64,000 nucleotides of DNA from Rhizoclosmatium globosum (Eukaryota > Chytridiomycota > Chytridiomycetes > Chytridiales > Chytriomycetaceae). A model generated the notes under the pieces. It was not told where the DNA came from. It did not search any database and saw nothing but the letters and a program-made list of their open reading frames with translations. Within the stretch, counting starts at the first letter, position 1, and every line of letters starts with the position of its first letter. The translations under genes were made by a program, and so were the position numbers. This document shows positions 48,899 to 60,700 of the stretch, in pieces. The stretch spans positions 434,001 through 498,000 of the forward strand of contig MCGO01000006.1 in the NCBI GenBank assembly GCA_002104985.1. The letters are read 5' to 3'.

Positions 48899-50088
48899 AT
48901 GAGAAACAGAGAAACGAAGGCAAGTAACATTGTGCTCTGCTTCGACGGCGGAGCTTCGCCGAATCCGGGAAAGGGCGCGTGGGCCGCCGTTTTGTACTTT
49001 GGAACTCCGACGCTTGACCCACGTGCGCAGAGGGACCAGGACGAACTGGGCCGCGGCGTCGGCGACTTGGGCGGCGCTGTCTCGAATAACTATGCCGAAT
49101 ACTGTGCTCTGATTGGCGGATTGCGATTGGTCGAGGAGACCCTGCGCGATTCGGTTCCGCTGCGATCAGTTGCCGTGGCAGTCCTCGGTGACTCACAGCT
49201 TGTAATCAACCAGATGACGGGTGTGTTCTCGGTCAGGGATCCCTCACTCAAGATATTGAATGCTATTGCCTCGTCTCTGGTCGATAAGTTCCGTTCAGTC
49301 ACATTCAACCACATTGACCGTAAATACAACACTGTTGCGGATTCCATGGCAAACACTCAAATCAACAAGACAACTTACTCTGGTGCCATACCTTACTACC
49401 CAAACTTAATGCTTGCATCTACTCTCACAATCGATAACAGTGAAGTTATTGCGTCAAATGATCTTGGGGCTGGGTTCAGTGAATGTATCAACATGATTGA
49501 TGCAAAGTTCTTGAGAGACTGTTTGCCCGTCCAAGTGGTTTGCGCAAATTCTGGAAGCTCCATGATGCGGGTGCCTCCATGAGAATCTTGTCTGGAAACG
49601 GTTTTACAGCTCCTATTTTGGGTATGAATTGAGATTCAGATTGAGTATTTCATGAACCGAGCGAAGCGAGCAAGTTGAAAATGCGAGCAAAGGGAACGAC
49701 TTATCGGAAAGCGAAGGGAAACTTCTCCTTGAACGAGAAATACGCATTCTTGAAATGGAATTGTTTGCTCCAAAGCGACCCACGTATTAGGATACTAATA
49801 AGCTATCTAGGCACGCTTCCTTCTCTTGCGGTTCACCTGCATCCTTTTTTCGGAGAAGGGAATGAAACTAGACCACTTCCTTTCTTGTTGGAAAATGTGT
49901 TGGTGGTTGATGGACTTCCTGTTCCTCTCCACATTACGTATCACCAGGTTCCAAGAGGTTTCATCGGAACTGTTCGGATGAATGGGTTTGATGATGTGAG
50001 AATGGCAGTAGAATCATTTCCCGTAGAGTATCACTCACACAGATATTGGACTAATGATTCAAATGACTTGTTTCTGCCATATTTATGA
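48899..50088 (+). CDS. RNase H-fold protein with extra C-terminal domain
   Basis: Start 48899. Residues 10-160 form an RNase H1-like fold: CFDGGASPNPGKGAWAAVL (first Asp, SPNPG turn), SNNYAEYCALIGGLRLV (Glu), VLGDSQLVINQMTG (Asp) and HIDRKYNTVADSMAN (last Asp). This places all four catalytic acids in the plant/archaeal-type RNase H arrangement. After about residue 225 the frame changes (49550-49680 unresolved; intron plus possible missing base), and 49740-50088 encodes a second region (HPFFGEGNE, VDGLPVPLHITYHQVPRGFIG). It likely cleaves RNA in RNA-DNA hybrids or acts as a related nuclease; the C-terminal domain is not recognised. It is not part of the retrotransposon. Confidence 0.65.
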
Positions 50089-50153
50089 TTTGCTTATTTT
50101 CAGTTTTAGCTTTTTATCAGAAATAATAATGAAGTCCGACTTTAACTTTTAAA

Positions 50154-51887
50154 TCAACGTCTCCGAGCAACATACATTCCCACTCCAACTACAGCACCAA
50201 TCGCTATAGCTCCAACCAATCCCCACATCCCCATTTTCATATACGTAGACATCATAGGATACCCAACAATATCCACAACAACCCACCGCCTATGATCATC
50301 CACCCCATCATCACCCCGTCCAACATCTTTATCCGCCAACACAACCTGAAACTTCCTCTGCCCTCCTCCATCACTCCAGCCCCGAATACTCACACTCAAC
50401 AACATACACACCTCCCTGTCGAACCCTCACCCGCCTTGCAACCGTCTTCTCCGCATACCGATTCGACACCCCTTCTTCCCTCTCGCTCCCAAGCACATCG
50501 TAAATCGTGATGCGTGAGGACGAAGGTGTCGCTGAGTACGTTGTTTCACCGACGGCTATGCGGTGGGGGACTGCGGTTTCGAGAACGTCTTGGATGTCGA
50601 TGGACGCGATTCGGGCGGTTGTTTCGGAGGAGGTTGTGTCGGGGATGTGGATTTCTGGGTAGACTATGCGGTTGGGAGTTGTGTTGTGCGGGTGGTGGTG
50701 GTGGATGCGGTGGAGGTTGGGTCGATTTCGACGGATTCCCAAATGACGCGGGTTGGGACTTTGTGTGGGTATGGAATGGGGGTTGGGGTTCCGGTCGTTT
50801 GGTAGAGGCTTGTTTGAGGGGAGATTGGCTTTTGGAAGTAGTTTGTTGTGTGGTGGAGGAGGCGGGAGACGCGGAGACTGAGGTATGTGAGGGTTGAGAG
50901 GGTTCCGTCGCAGGTTTTGCAAATGCGTTTTCCTGTTGCGTTGCAGGTTTCGCAGAGTTTTCTACCTGTTGATTTGCAGGATGGACAGGGGGTTGTTGTT
51001 TTGATTGGGGTTTTGGATGTTGGTGTCGTTGTGGTGTTTCTTGGATTTCTTGATGGATTTGGCCTGACGCGTCGCGGATGATTTTCTTTGTCGTAGTAAT
51101 AGTTGATGACGATGCGGCGGTTTTTCGGTCTTGATGATGACACCGTCCCATCACACTTCTTACAGATAAGCTTTCCCGGTAGCATTGCATTCCTTACAAG
51201 GAAGGAATCCCTGAGCAGCACATTGACGGCAGCTAGAGACAGATGCCGTATTTGGAACCACAAAGTCTGAAGTACCAACTGGAAACGATGTGTCAGAGCC
51301 GAAATGAGAGAGTAATCAGTTTCGTGTTGAACAAGTGCATTTTGCTTGAACTTGAGTCGTTCAGACGAATCTCCAATCAAAGAGGCCTTGATAGGTACAG
51401 AAAATAGTTGGTCGACTGTTTCGTTAGAAATGGTAAAGGCTCGGGTGAGCCACGAGATTCCATGGTCCACAAAGACGAGGCTTCCATGCCCAACCATTGC
51501 CAGCCGGTTCATCTTATTAGGTTCCTTCAAATCCAATTAGCATTCATTTAGCGTTGAACACAATGTACTCACCGATTTAGTGACGAGCCTCCGCTCTTCG
51601 GTCGCACGAATCGCATCAACGGCAAAGACAGCGACAGGATCCACACGCACAAGCCGCGCATCTCTCGCCGGCTTGAAATCAATAAAGAGGTCGGCGATCG
51701 GCGGAAACAGAAAGCTGCTTCTGAGGTGGTTCTGGGCAGCAGATCTTATAAACTCGGGCGAGGCGATGGCGTGGCCGCTTCTGATTGGGCGAGGTGGCGG
51801 TGGTGGAAGCGGTGTCACATGCGCATCGAATGGGGGCGGGGCCTCAGCGTTGCCTTGTGTGTAAGCGGGTGGTGTGTCTGTTGTCAT
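50154..51887 (-). CDS. SSUH2-like DnaJ-type zinc protein with C-terminal membrane anchor
   Basis: Start 51885-51887 with a Pro-rich head (PPAYTQGNAEAPPPFDAHV). The middle has LICKKCDGT, then CPSCKSTGRKLCETCNATGKRICKTCDG: repeated CxxC/CxxCxGxG knuckles of DnaJ cysteine-rich type in the arrangement of ssu-2 homologs. Downstream segments include VYPEIHIPDTTSSE and VLADKDVGRGDD, and the protein ends in one membrane helix plus basic tail (WGLVGAIAIGAVVGVGMYVARRR). Animal SSUH2 is linked to tooth/odontoblast expression, but the molecular role is unclear. Frame changes are needed near 50690 and at a C run 50380-50383. The tail anchor suggests ER or outer-mitochondrial location. Confidence 0.65.
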
Positions 51888-51945
51888 TCAATCAAAGTTG
51901 TTCCACGATTCCATAACAGTTATTATTCACGACAAAGTAAGTAAT

Positions 51946-52798
51946 CTATACCTCAAATATCACTTCGTCGTTTCCCTCCACAATCAAGAACGGTACGTTC
52001 CGCAACTCGCCTGGAATAACCCCAATAGTGCTGCTGTCTGTCAACTCCAACCTTTGCAATTCAGTACATCTTCCAAGCTCTCGCGGAATTGGTCCATTCA
52101 TACGCGTACTAGTCAAAATCAATGTATGCAAATTGCCCATATTGCCCCATTCTGGTGGAATCAGTCCGGTCACACCTGTTCCAGAAAGATCCAGGAAATG
52201 TAGCAGAGTAAGGCTACCCCACTCCGCATACAATGGTCCATACAACTGTTCGTTGTCTGCAAGACTCAAATGTTCCAACTTGGTTAATTGACCCAACTCA
52301 ACAGGGATTAAACCTGAGAGTCTACACCCTTCCAAACTCAATACGCCTAATTCAGTTAAAGTGATAATGCTTGATGGAATAGGTCCCGGGCAGACACAAC
52401 TTTTGATGGTGAGATACTCCAACCAACGGAAATAGCCCAACGCTTCTGGGATCGGCCCACACCGACGAAGCCACGCAAACGTTAGATCCGTCGTGACGTT
52501 TGCTTTCTTGGCGGCGTAGACTTCTTGGTACTGGACGGAGGGTGAGAGAAAGAAGACCTCCTCAAAGTCGTTCACGTCAGACAAACTGCGGTGGTCAGTC
52601 AAATGAATGTTAAGCGTAGTTCTTGCATATCAGATGAGTATACGAGGTCCTTGACGGACTTGGAGACACGTGCAATGGCAAAGGCATGGGCAGGATGCAG
52701 CCAACCAGGATCAAAACGAGAACATCGAATGGGAGATCCATCAATGAGTCGATAGGAGGTCGACTATGTTGTGATGGAAGTGGGCTCTCAATCTGCAT
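51946..52798 (-). CDS. F-box-like leucine-rich-repeat protein, copy 1
   Basis: Start 52796-52798. The N-terminus (DSLMDLPFDVLVLILVG) resembles an F-box, followed in shifted frames by RVSKSVKDLVYSS. The main frame carries plant-type LRRs: LGYFRWLEYLTIKSCVC, LTELGVLSLEGCRLSGLIP, LGQLTKLEHLSLADNEQLYG, LTLLHFLDLSGTGVTGLIP and MGNLHTLILTSTRMNGPIP, each fitting L--L-L----L-G-IP. There is no signal peptide or membrane segment, so it is probably cytosolic and may present substrates to an SCF ubiquitin ligase. Two single-base frame changes between the F-box and the LRRs are needed. It is a close tandem paralog of the next gene. Confidence 0.65.
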
Positions 52799-52856
52799 AT
52801 CTGATTTGAGAAAAAGATGAGGTTTGATTTGAAAATAGATTTATTATTCCTCTGTT

Positions 52857-53706
52857 CTATTCACACTCGTAAAGTCCATCAGGAAATATAACCTCTTCAT
52901 TGCCTTCCAAATACAGGTGCGGTATTGGTTGTAACTGCGAGGGAAACAGCCCAATAGTGCCAGAATACGATAAATCCAATACGAATAACTGGGTGCATCT
53001 TGCCAGTTCTGGTGGAATTGGTGCATTCATACGCGTCCTGTATAATTTCAAGATTTGTAACTTGCTCATATTTCCCCATTCCCGTGGAATCGGTCCAGTT
53101 ACACCAGTCCCGGAAAGGTTCAAGTGGCTTAGGTTGGTGAGCTGGTTTCCCCATTCGGAATACAGAGGGGCGTATAACTGGTCGTTGTATGAGAGATTCA
53201 AAGTTTCCAATTGCGTCAATTGACCCAATTCGACGGGAATCAGGCCTGAGAGCTTGCACTCTTCCAGAATCAGTATAGTCAATTGAGTTAAAGTGGAGAC
53301 AAACGCTGGGAACGGGCCTCGGCAGTTACAGTCTTTGAGAATAAGACACGTCAAGAGATTAAATTGGCCTAAAGCTTCTGGGATTGGTTTATAACGGTGA
53401 ACCCATGAGAAAATTAGCTCGGTTGTGATGTTTGATTGTTTGGCGCGTAGACTTGTTGGTAGTTGGCAGAGGGTGAACGAAAAAAGATTTCGTCAAAGTC
53501 TTCGAGTTCGGAGTGGGCGCAACGGTCGGTTAGGTGTCTGTTTAGTGTCGTAACGGCGTATGCAGATGTGTATATGATGTTCTTGAAGGACTTGGAGACA
53601 TGTGCTACGCCAAAGGCTTTGGTGGCCGTAGCCATCCCACGATCAGTACGAGAACATCAAATGGGAGGTCCATCAATGCTTTGCAGGGAGGCGATTCAGT
53701 CCGCAT
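52857..53706 (-). CDS. F-box-like leucine-rich-repeat protein, copy 2
   Basis: Same layout as copy 1: MDLPFDVLVLIVGWLRP, then HVSKSFKNIIYTSAYAVTTL, ELEDFDEIFFRSPSANYQQVY, then LRRs (LTQLTILILEECKLSGLIP, LGQLTQLETLNLSYNDQLYA, LSHLNLSGTGVTGPIP, MSKLQILKLYRTRMNAPIP). A missing base near 53444 separates the QVYA segment from the LRR frame, and another change lies near the GWLRP end. High similarity over the LRRs and conserved spacing indicate a recent tandem duplication. The substrate of the presumed SCF complex is unknown. Confidence 0.65.
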
Positions 53707-53936
53707 TTTGCCATTGGGTCCATAAAAAAAAGGCTGATGTCACACTTTCGATGAGTAATTGAGAACGGAATTGTGATAGAGTACTCTTTTCGTGGCGATA
53801 AACAAAATAAATTATGATTTAATATCGAAAATGCAGGAGAACGGAATGAGGGATATCACCGACGTAATCATAAAATCAAGAATCAACATCACCATTGAGC
53901 ACAAGGAACATCCAAAAATATTGTTCAAAAAACCAA

Positions 53937-54430
53937 ATGGCAACCGAAAAGAAGACAGTTTTGTTCTTGTGCACACACAACTCTGCTCGTTCTCAGGTAT
54001 GAATGTGGTGGTATGGTGTCCCCTTTCGGCTTTGCTTTCAAACTAATGTACATAAAAGATGGCAGAAGGTCTCTTGAACAACCTCGCCCCTGAAACATTT
54101 GCTGCTCAATCTGCAGGAACCGAGGAAACACATGTGCGACCACTGGCACTGGCAAGCATGGCTGAACTCGGGATGGACATTAGCAGCCATTACTCCAAAA
54201 CACTAGACCGATTCTTGGACACAGAATTCGACTACGTGATCACAGTTTGTGACAACGCGAATGACTCGTGTCCTGTTTTCCGCAAAGGCCGCAAGAGACT
54301 GCATTGGAGCTTTCCGGACCCATCCAAGGCGACGGGCACGGAAGAGGAGCAGAAGGCTTTCTATGGAGTGGTTCGTGATCAAATTCGTGAACGAATTGAG
54401 AAGGAATTGCTGGTGAGCAATGATTTTTGA
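53937..54430 (+). CDS. arsC: Thioredoxin-type arsenate reductase (low-molecular-weight phosphatase fold)
   Basis: Two exons. Exon 1 (53937-53996) gives MATEKKTVLFLCTHNSARSQ with the C-x5-R loop; the intron is 53997-54058; exon 2 starts MAEGLLNNL and continues AQSAGTEETHVRPLAL, MAELGMDISSHYSK, FDYVITVCDNANDSCPVF, then HWSFPDPSKATGTEEE. This is the bacterial-type ArsC fold, with nucleophile Cys, the VITVCD resolving-Cys region and DP acid. It reduces arsenate to arsenite using thioredoxin. Most fungi use the unrelated Cdc25-like Acr2, so a bacterial origin is likely; the intron shows it is a settled nuclear gene. No arsenite pump lies next to it. Confidence 0.9.
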
Positions 54431-54468
54431 GTTTGTCAGTTTAGATACGTAAAACCAAACCAATAAGA

Positions 54469-55180
54469 TTATCTACAGAGTATATTATTAAAATGAGAAA
54501 CGCTTCGATGTTGGTGTGTTCTTCTTTCACAGACTCGCCATGGTTGCTCGACAGCAGTCAAAGAGTTCAGGTCCACTTGCACCACCAACCTCCTCGCCCA
54601 TTTCGCCAGCAAAACAAGCTGTTCCTGCTTCATTGAGTCAATTATCTGCGACACAACCATACGATCTGCCGAGTTCTGACACTTGTCGAGGATCGCCGCT
54701 TTAGCTTGTGCAATGCCAGGAACAGCAGCAGCGGCTGAGCACGCCGAACCACACTTTATATCGAGCATGCACGAAGTCTGGAAGGAGGAGAGAAAGAGGG
54801 CGAGTTCGTTCACGGCCGGAAGTGCGTTTGGCTGCGTGAGAGAAAGCAGTTGGCGCAGATCGTCGAGGAGGGTTGTTGTCGCTGGAATTGGCGGTGTCGA
54901 CGACTGGACCGAGACCGACGACGGCGCCGGCGAGAGGGACACCGACACGGACACCGACGATGCTGACTCAGCAATAGTAGGGTTCAAAGGGTTCAAAGGA
55001 TTGGATCCAGTTGGTGTGGTGGCAGCAAGAGCCGCCTTCTGCCGCCGCCGCCACGTGCGCTGCGCCTCCTTCAGCTGCGCCTTGCGGATCTTGGCCGCTT
55101 CTTCGTTGCTGATGGCTCGGGCGGGTCGGCCTCGTCGCCGCGTCAAGTGGAAGTGGAGTTGTGTCGTTCTGAACGTTCAT
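54469..55180 (-). CDS. Putative bZIP-like transcription factor
   Basis: The basic region RRRGRPARAISNEEAAKIRK, followed by AQLKEAQRTWRRRQKAAL, resembles the GRP...K--Q---AQR-FR-R pattern of fungal Yap-type bZIPs, though the invariant Asn of N-x7-R is replaced. A Ser/Pro-rich linker and an Ala-rich helical C-terminus (LDDLRQLLSLTQPNALPAV, DSMKQEQLVLLAKWARRLV) follow. The open frame lacks an ATG; the nearest ATG (55178-55180, MNVQNDTTPLPL) is one frame away, so a missing base near 55145 is assumed. A clear leucine zipper is not visible. The role is tentative. Confidence 0.45.
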
Positions 55181-55252
55181 CAAGAATTTGAAACAATAGA
55201 TTGCGCAAGTCTCTGCATCCCATGCCAAGAACAAAAATTGGATGAGGTCACT

Positions 55253-56226
55253 TTACTTTCGCCACATGTGAATATCATGAATGTTCCCATCTAGTAGCTC
55301 CTTGTACGCTGCATCCCCCTTCTTCACCTCCTCTCTGACTTCCACTCAATCTTGTATCCCAAGTCCCAAAAGAAGTCCAAGTACTTTTTAGGGTCACTTC
55401 CAGCCGCCTCCAAATGCGTCGTTATGAACTCGGAAAAAATGTGTGCTGGCGGATTACGCTTCAAGTACTCCTTGGCTGATTCAAGGGCTTTAAATTCGTA
55501 TCCTTCCACATCTACTTTAATAAGGAACGGCTTGATTTGGTGTTTGTTGAGGTATTCGTCCAGACGGCGGACTTGAATGGTGTTTTCAGGTTGGCAGGAT
55601 CCAGTGTCGGCTACAATTTTGGCGGACCCCAGGTTTCCGTAGCTGGCAGAAACGCATGAAGTTGTCACAATGTCTCCAAGACCATAATTGTTCAGCACCA
55701 AGTTCTCCCTGAGAACTGGATCCGACGACTGTCCACAAATAAATTAAAAACATGAATTAGATGCTCAATATTAAAACTACATACCGCGGAACAGTTGAGA
55801 ACATTAAAGTTGGCAAGCATTGGTTCAAATGCATGCACCTTATACCCAGCATTCGCAAAGAACAAAGCATGCAGCCCGATATTCGCTCCAATGTCCATCA
55901 CAACGTCTTTACTCGGGTCTGCTTCCTCTGCAGTACCGCGAGCATCTGTTGCCGGATGTTTCCTTCGAATGTTCCCATCGGATCTCCGGCGCTTCCTACA
56001 ATCGACCCGGAAATGATGTTGTCTGGATGTGCGATGGAATCGTGGACGCACATTTTGAATGGCTTTGTCGTTTTGAATGTGACTGTGTTTTGGGGGAGGC
56101 AGCATTGTGGTTGTGGATGACAGCGTGTCCTTGCTTGGGCATGAAGACTGTCACCATGGTTACAAAGTAGAGGACTGTCGCGGCTATAATGATCCATACT
56201 ACAGAGAAACGAGAAGGTTTGACCAT
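55253..56226 (-). CDS. FkbM-family methyltransferase, type II membrane protein
   Basis: Start 56224-56226; one membrane anchor (VVWIIIAATVLYFVTMVTV), then a luminal stem. The methyltransferase part has DVVMDIGANIGLHALFFANAG (SAM motif I), VHAFEPM, and, after an intron at about 55737-55790, NLVLNNYGLGD, FLIKVDVEGYEFKALESAKEYL (motif with acidic site) and the end LLDGNIHDIHMWRK. FkbM enzymes O-methylate hydroxyl groups of sugars or polyketides; the anchor suggests glycan methylation in the Golgi. Three missing bases are apparent: in a G run at 56092-56096, near 55927 and near 55344. The stop 55253-55255 belongs to the conserved C-terminal frame. Confidence 0.8.
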
Positions 56227-56760
56227 TTGTGGCGGTGTTGTCTTTGTTGCCGTTTCAGTTGAGTTTCAGGCGCTATTTCAGCTGTCAAGTGATTTAACAA
56301 TTAATCTCCACATTCAAAATAGAAAAGCCAATAAAGTAAGTCGCAAATTATAATGAATCACATTAATCTTCGAACCGGTGCAGTAAGAGCACCTGATAAC
56401 ACCAATCGTATATATTCAATTCCACATTCCTAAATGTGCATACTCTATCAAAGTAAAAGTCCAAGGATTAAAGGATGAAGCTTACAGTGTCACAAAGATC
56501 GATTAACCTCCATAATATCGCAAATGACATCTTATTCTGTAACTTTACCCCTCAAACAATCGACACCCAGTTGCTACTTTCAATATCTTTATGCACTCTC
56601 AAAAATCGCGAAGTACGTTAACATGAATTGCTTCTTGTGCGTAAGAGTCACTTTTTTTTGTGTTTTGATACAGTGTTCTTTGCTTCTATTCTGATTTTTT
56701 TTTTTTCTGTGTTAAGTTGACTCAAGTATCAGCGTTGTGCAGACGTTGCTTTCTCTGAGC
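56227..56760. other. Intergenic region, nothing recognised
   Basis: About 530 AT-rich bases between the FkbM start and the coiled-coil gene, including a T run at 56697-56705. It holds the presumed promoters of both genes. No RNA gene or repeat found. Confidence 0.4.
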
Positions 56761-56769
56761 GAGACAACG

Positions 56770-57684
56770 CAAAAGCGTACTTGAATCACTTGCTGAAGAA
56801 CTTGCTTTGCAAGAACTACGAGATGTACAGCTGATTGAAGACAAGATCTGCAGCTCACATGAGGTACTGGATTCACTGCATGTTTGGACTCAAATTGCTG
56901 GCAAGATACCAGATTACAACGATCTCCAGGTATTTCCACATTTCGTAATGGTAAACCAAGACTTACTGCTTTGCAAAGAAAAAGTACAAAGATTTGAAAT
57001 CGGATTACTTGAGACAACCGTACCTCTGTATGAAAATAGCAATTTGAGAGTTAAATTGCCGACGCACAAAATGCGGAATACCCAAGACAAGCGATGAGGG
57101 TACCTTGAGATCGGAAAACAAACTGCTGACATTCATGCCGCTGAAATTCAGTCAAGAATGATTGGATCAAGAATTGCAATTGCATTGAAAAACCTTGCTC
57201 ATGAAAAAATGCGGTTTCTGGCGGAGGCTCAAACACAAAAGGAACAATTTTGCAACTTCAAATGCAGATTGCTGAATTGGCTTCGAGCCAACATCCAAGA
57301 GTTTCTTCATCAAGTTACGTTTATCACAAACAGTTGAAGAAAAGACTACATACAGCAGTACGCCGAGATGCGAAAAACGTCACGCAAAAGAGAGGCGTTT
57401 CTGCCGTGTTTAAACTCACAGAAAAGCATTGAATTTGGTTTGATTTCTATTCAAACAATGTCTCAAATTAATCTCTTCTTCAGGAAATCAGCCTTGCGAA
57501 TGCAAACAAAGTTACGAATTTCCTTGACAAAAAACTTGTTAAGACTACGGGAAAATGTACGAATGCGATGCAAGAGAGAACATGCTATGAAAGAAAATGG
57601 AAACTGGCTGAGGCTGCGGTGACTAAACTTCAGGCAGCTCTCGCCGCTGCACCAACACCTGTTGAGGAATTGATGTCTCTGTGA
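56770..57684 (+). CDS. Coiled-coil protein, unknown, gene model incomplete
   Basis: Several exon-like frames on the plus strand: ELALQELRDVQLIEDKICSS; KVQRFEIGLLETTVPLYENS; AEIQSRMIGSRIAIALKNLA then HEKMRFLAEAQTQKEQF; and the end AVTKLQAALAAAPTPVEELM with a stop at 57682-57684. All are heptad-like helices rich in Glu, Lys, Gln and Ala, suggesting a long coiled coil. Exon borders and the start codon could not be fixed; at least two frame changes occur. No domain allows a function. It ends 108 bases before the VPS11 stop (convergent). Confidence 0.4.
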
Positions 57685-57791
57685 ACGGATTGCTAATTTT
57701 CTTATGATTTGCTTATCATTGTTGTCTCGTTGAGTTGAATACACGAATAGATTTAATTTATTATCGACTGAACCATGGAACACGTATGTAT

Positions 57792-60700
57792 TCACCTATC
57801 GACACCTTTCCCCGCGAACAAGTCTTTCCCAAAATACTCTGCAACAACAGCAAACCTTGCATCCCCCTTCTTCCCCTCCAACCGTCCCAAAAACAGGTCA
57901 TGTCGTCCAGCATTCTCAAGCTGCGTCTTTGCAAGGCTTTCCACAACGCGATGCTCTGGTGCACATATCGGGCATTCCTTTTCTACTTCATCTGAGCCTT
58001 CAACGCCGACACATCGTGCATGGTATCCGTGGCGACACATGAAGTATACAGAGGGTAGGTCGAGAACTTCTGCGCAAAGGCTGCATTTACTTCCTTGGAA
58101 CACGACGGGTTTCGTTTGGACTTCTGTCAAGAGCGTTTTCATGCGTTCGGTTTCTTGTTGGTACGATGCGGTTAGACGTGCGTTTTCTGCTGTTTGTTTC
58201 TTCTCGGCTGCGAGCTTTGAAAGGAGGTACGGGCGGATTGTGGCGATTGTTACTGTTGGATGTTGGGATAGATTTGTACGATTTCAAGTGGTGAGAGAAT
58301 GTTTCGTTTGTCGATTTCGAGAGAGGAGAGGAAGGTCTGGTTCATTTGACGAGGCTTCTGTGGTTCGGGTTGCAAAGTATGATAGTGCGAGTTTCCAGAG
58401 ACTTGGTTCCTCGTTCCTGGTTTACATACATCAATGAAACGTGTTAAGATGATAAACACACCTACCCGTATTTTAAACATGACTCAATCACAAGTGTCGA
58501 CTCGTTGTGACTTGTATAATGTTCCAGAATCTCTTTGTACATTCCCATCTTGTCGTACAAAAACATAACCCCAGGTTGGTATTTGTGAATTTGGCAAAGA
58601 ATCAATGCATGATCCAAATCGTACCTTGTCTATAAACAGTACATCAATAAACACGTTTATCAAAATAAGGATTACCTTAGGGTGCTGCAAAAGTCTCAAG
58701 GCTCGAACTTTTCTCTCCTGTCCTTGTTCTACTCCCTCTTTCCCAGCAAGACTCAAGTACATTTCCAACAACGTATTACAAACAACAACCAGACTCGATT
58801 CTTCTTTTTCGTCCATAACATTCGAAGCTTCTCCAACGACAGCCGACCCATCCAACAGAATACCCCACCGGATTTCAATGACGCGTTCCAAAAACACGAC
58901 ACACCATTCATCCATATCCACAAACAAATGTACAAACTCTTCAGCCCCAATGACTCGCTTTCCTTCACCATCCGCAGCGATCCCGTCACCTCCACGTTTC
59001 CCCATAAGCACCAATCCTCCACCTTCAACAGCACTCAGACTCAAATCTTCTTCTCCACCAGGACTCAACAAACTACTTTCCTCCATCCTCCACCTGCTCC
59101 ACCACGTTCAGTCGTACACAACAAAACCAAACAGCAACCATCTCTTCAACACGCTCTCGAACAAGAACCCCACCATACCTTCTCAACCCTTTCTCCATCT
59201 CGCGTGGTGATAACCCCATCACAACAGAGACAGCTTCCTCATATCTCCCTAAATCATCCACGAGGATGTGCAGGTACCACTCTGTTTCATGGAACCGCTG
59301 CGCAAGGTAAAGTGCTTGTGCAGAGAACCCTGCCGCGCGACAGGTTCGGATCGCGGTCTCTGCATCGAAATGGACGTCTTCTCTGTGTAGGAATGCGTCG
59401 AGGTCTTGTGTTGCGCCGAGCTTTGTGTAGCAGTTCACGAGGAGGGTTGTGTGGTCTGGGGTTGCGAGACCCGCGTGGTTGTGGACTTGTTCGAGGTATA
59501 CGACGAGGAGGTGGATTCGTTGGGCGTCGAGGTATTTGCGGATTACGTAGGAGGGTTCGAGGTGGGAGAGGGTGTGGAGGTAGTGTGTCATTGCGGATTG
59601 GTATTCTTGGTTGGAGTAGAGGTGGTCTGCGTAGCGTTTGTGGATTTCGAGGGTTAAGTGGTGGAGGTCTGGGTCTTGAGGGAGGAGGGCTGCTGATGAG
59701 GAGGAGGCTGTTGGTGTTGAAGCTGTTCGGTGTGTTGCTGGTGATGGGAGGACACTGTTGGATGGAGAAGCGACAAGAGAAAGTGCAAGAGTGTACATAT
59801 TCTTGGATACAGAAGCTCTAGCTTGGTGGACATGTCCTTTTCTTCCAATCGATACATCTTTGAAATGATACGAGTTGAGTACTGAAAATAACAAACAGGA
59901 ATCTATACCTTTTGATCCACAGTTAGAACAAACAGTTCATCCCATTCGCTGACAATACTTAAAATTCCACCGCCATTCTTAGATCCAGAACTTTGTCCTT
60001 CAAAACTGCCTTGGAAGGCAATAAGCTTGCAACGCAAATCATACACTGTCAAAATGGTTCCAAGTTTTTGATGGTCATCGTCTTCTCCATCAGATTCATG
60101 TGCTTGAGTTGAAGAGAGTAACGTTGGACCCGCACGACGAGGCGGAGGCCGCGATACAATAACAAGGTAATGACGGAACCAACACATGAGTGTTTTTTCA
60201 CCTGGTTTTATGGAGTGTTAGTCCATAGTGACTCCTTTTGCACGTCGTTTCTGAGATTCCGTCTTCTTCAACATTCACTGAAAGCCAACAGTCGCTACGC
60301 TGATTTATATTGCTCACGCGCCAAATACCTAGTCATGCCTCTTGATCTTTCTCACGCATCTCATTCACAATCTCATTCACAGTTGCAGCTCCTTTCACTC
60401 ATGAAGCACCATCTAACCTAAAATGATACCAACCTTCAATAGTAAAAACAGTCCGCGTCCTTTCCAATCATAAAAGTAAATGCCATCATTTCGAGCGAGA
60501 ACCGCTTGACTCAACGAAAGAGAATGCAACGGAGGAGTCACGAGAAAACAGCCCACTTGACACCCAAACTCCGGATCAAGCTTCCGCATGGAACCTTCCT
60601 TCAATGTTGGGTCTGTAGACGCAGACGTAGAAAGGCCCGTTTGGAAAGCGACAAGGGAGTTGAGGGTTGAGACATAAAGAATTGAGTCGTCTGATGAGAA

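Noticed and set aside
58605..59821. A 379-residue plus-strand frame opposite VPS11
   Set aside because: It is antisense to clear VPS11 clathrin-repeat exons and has low-complexity Gly/Arg composition.
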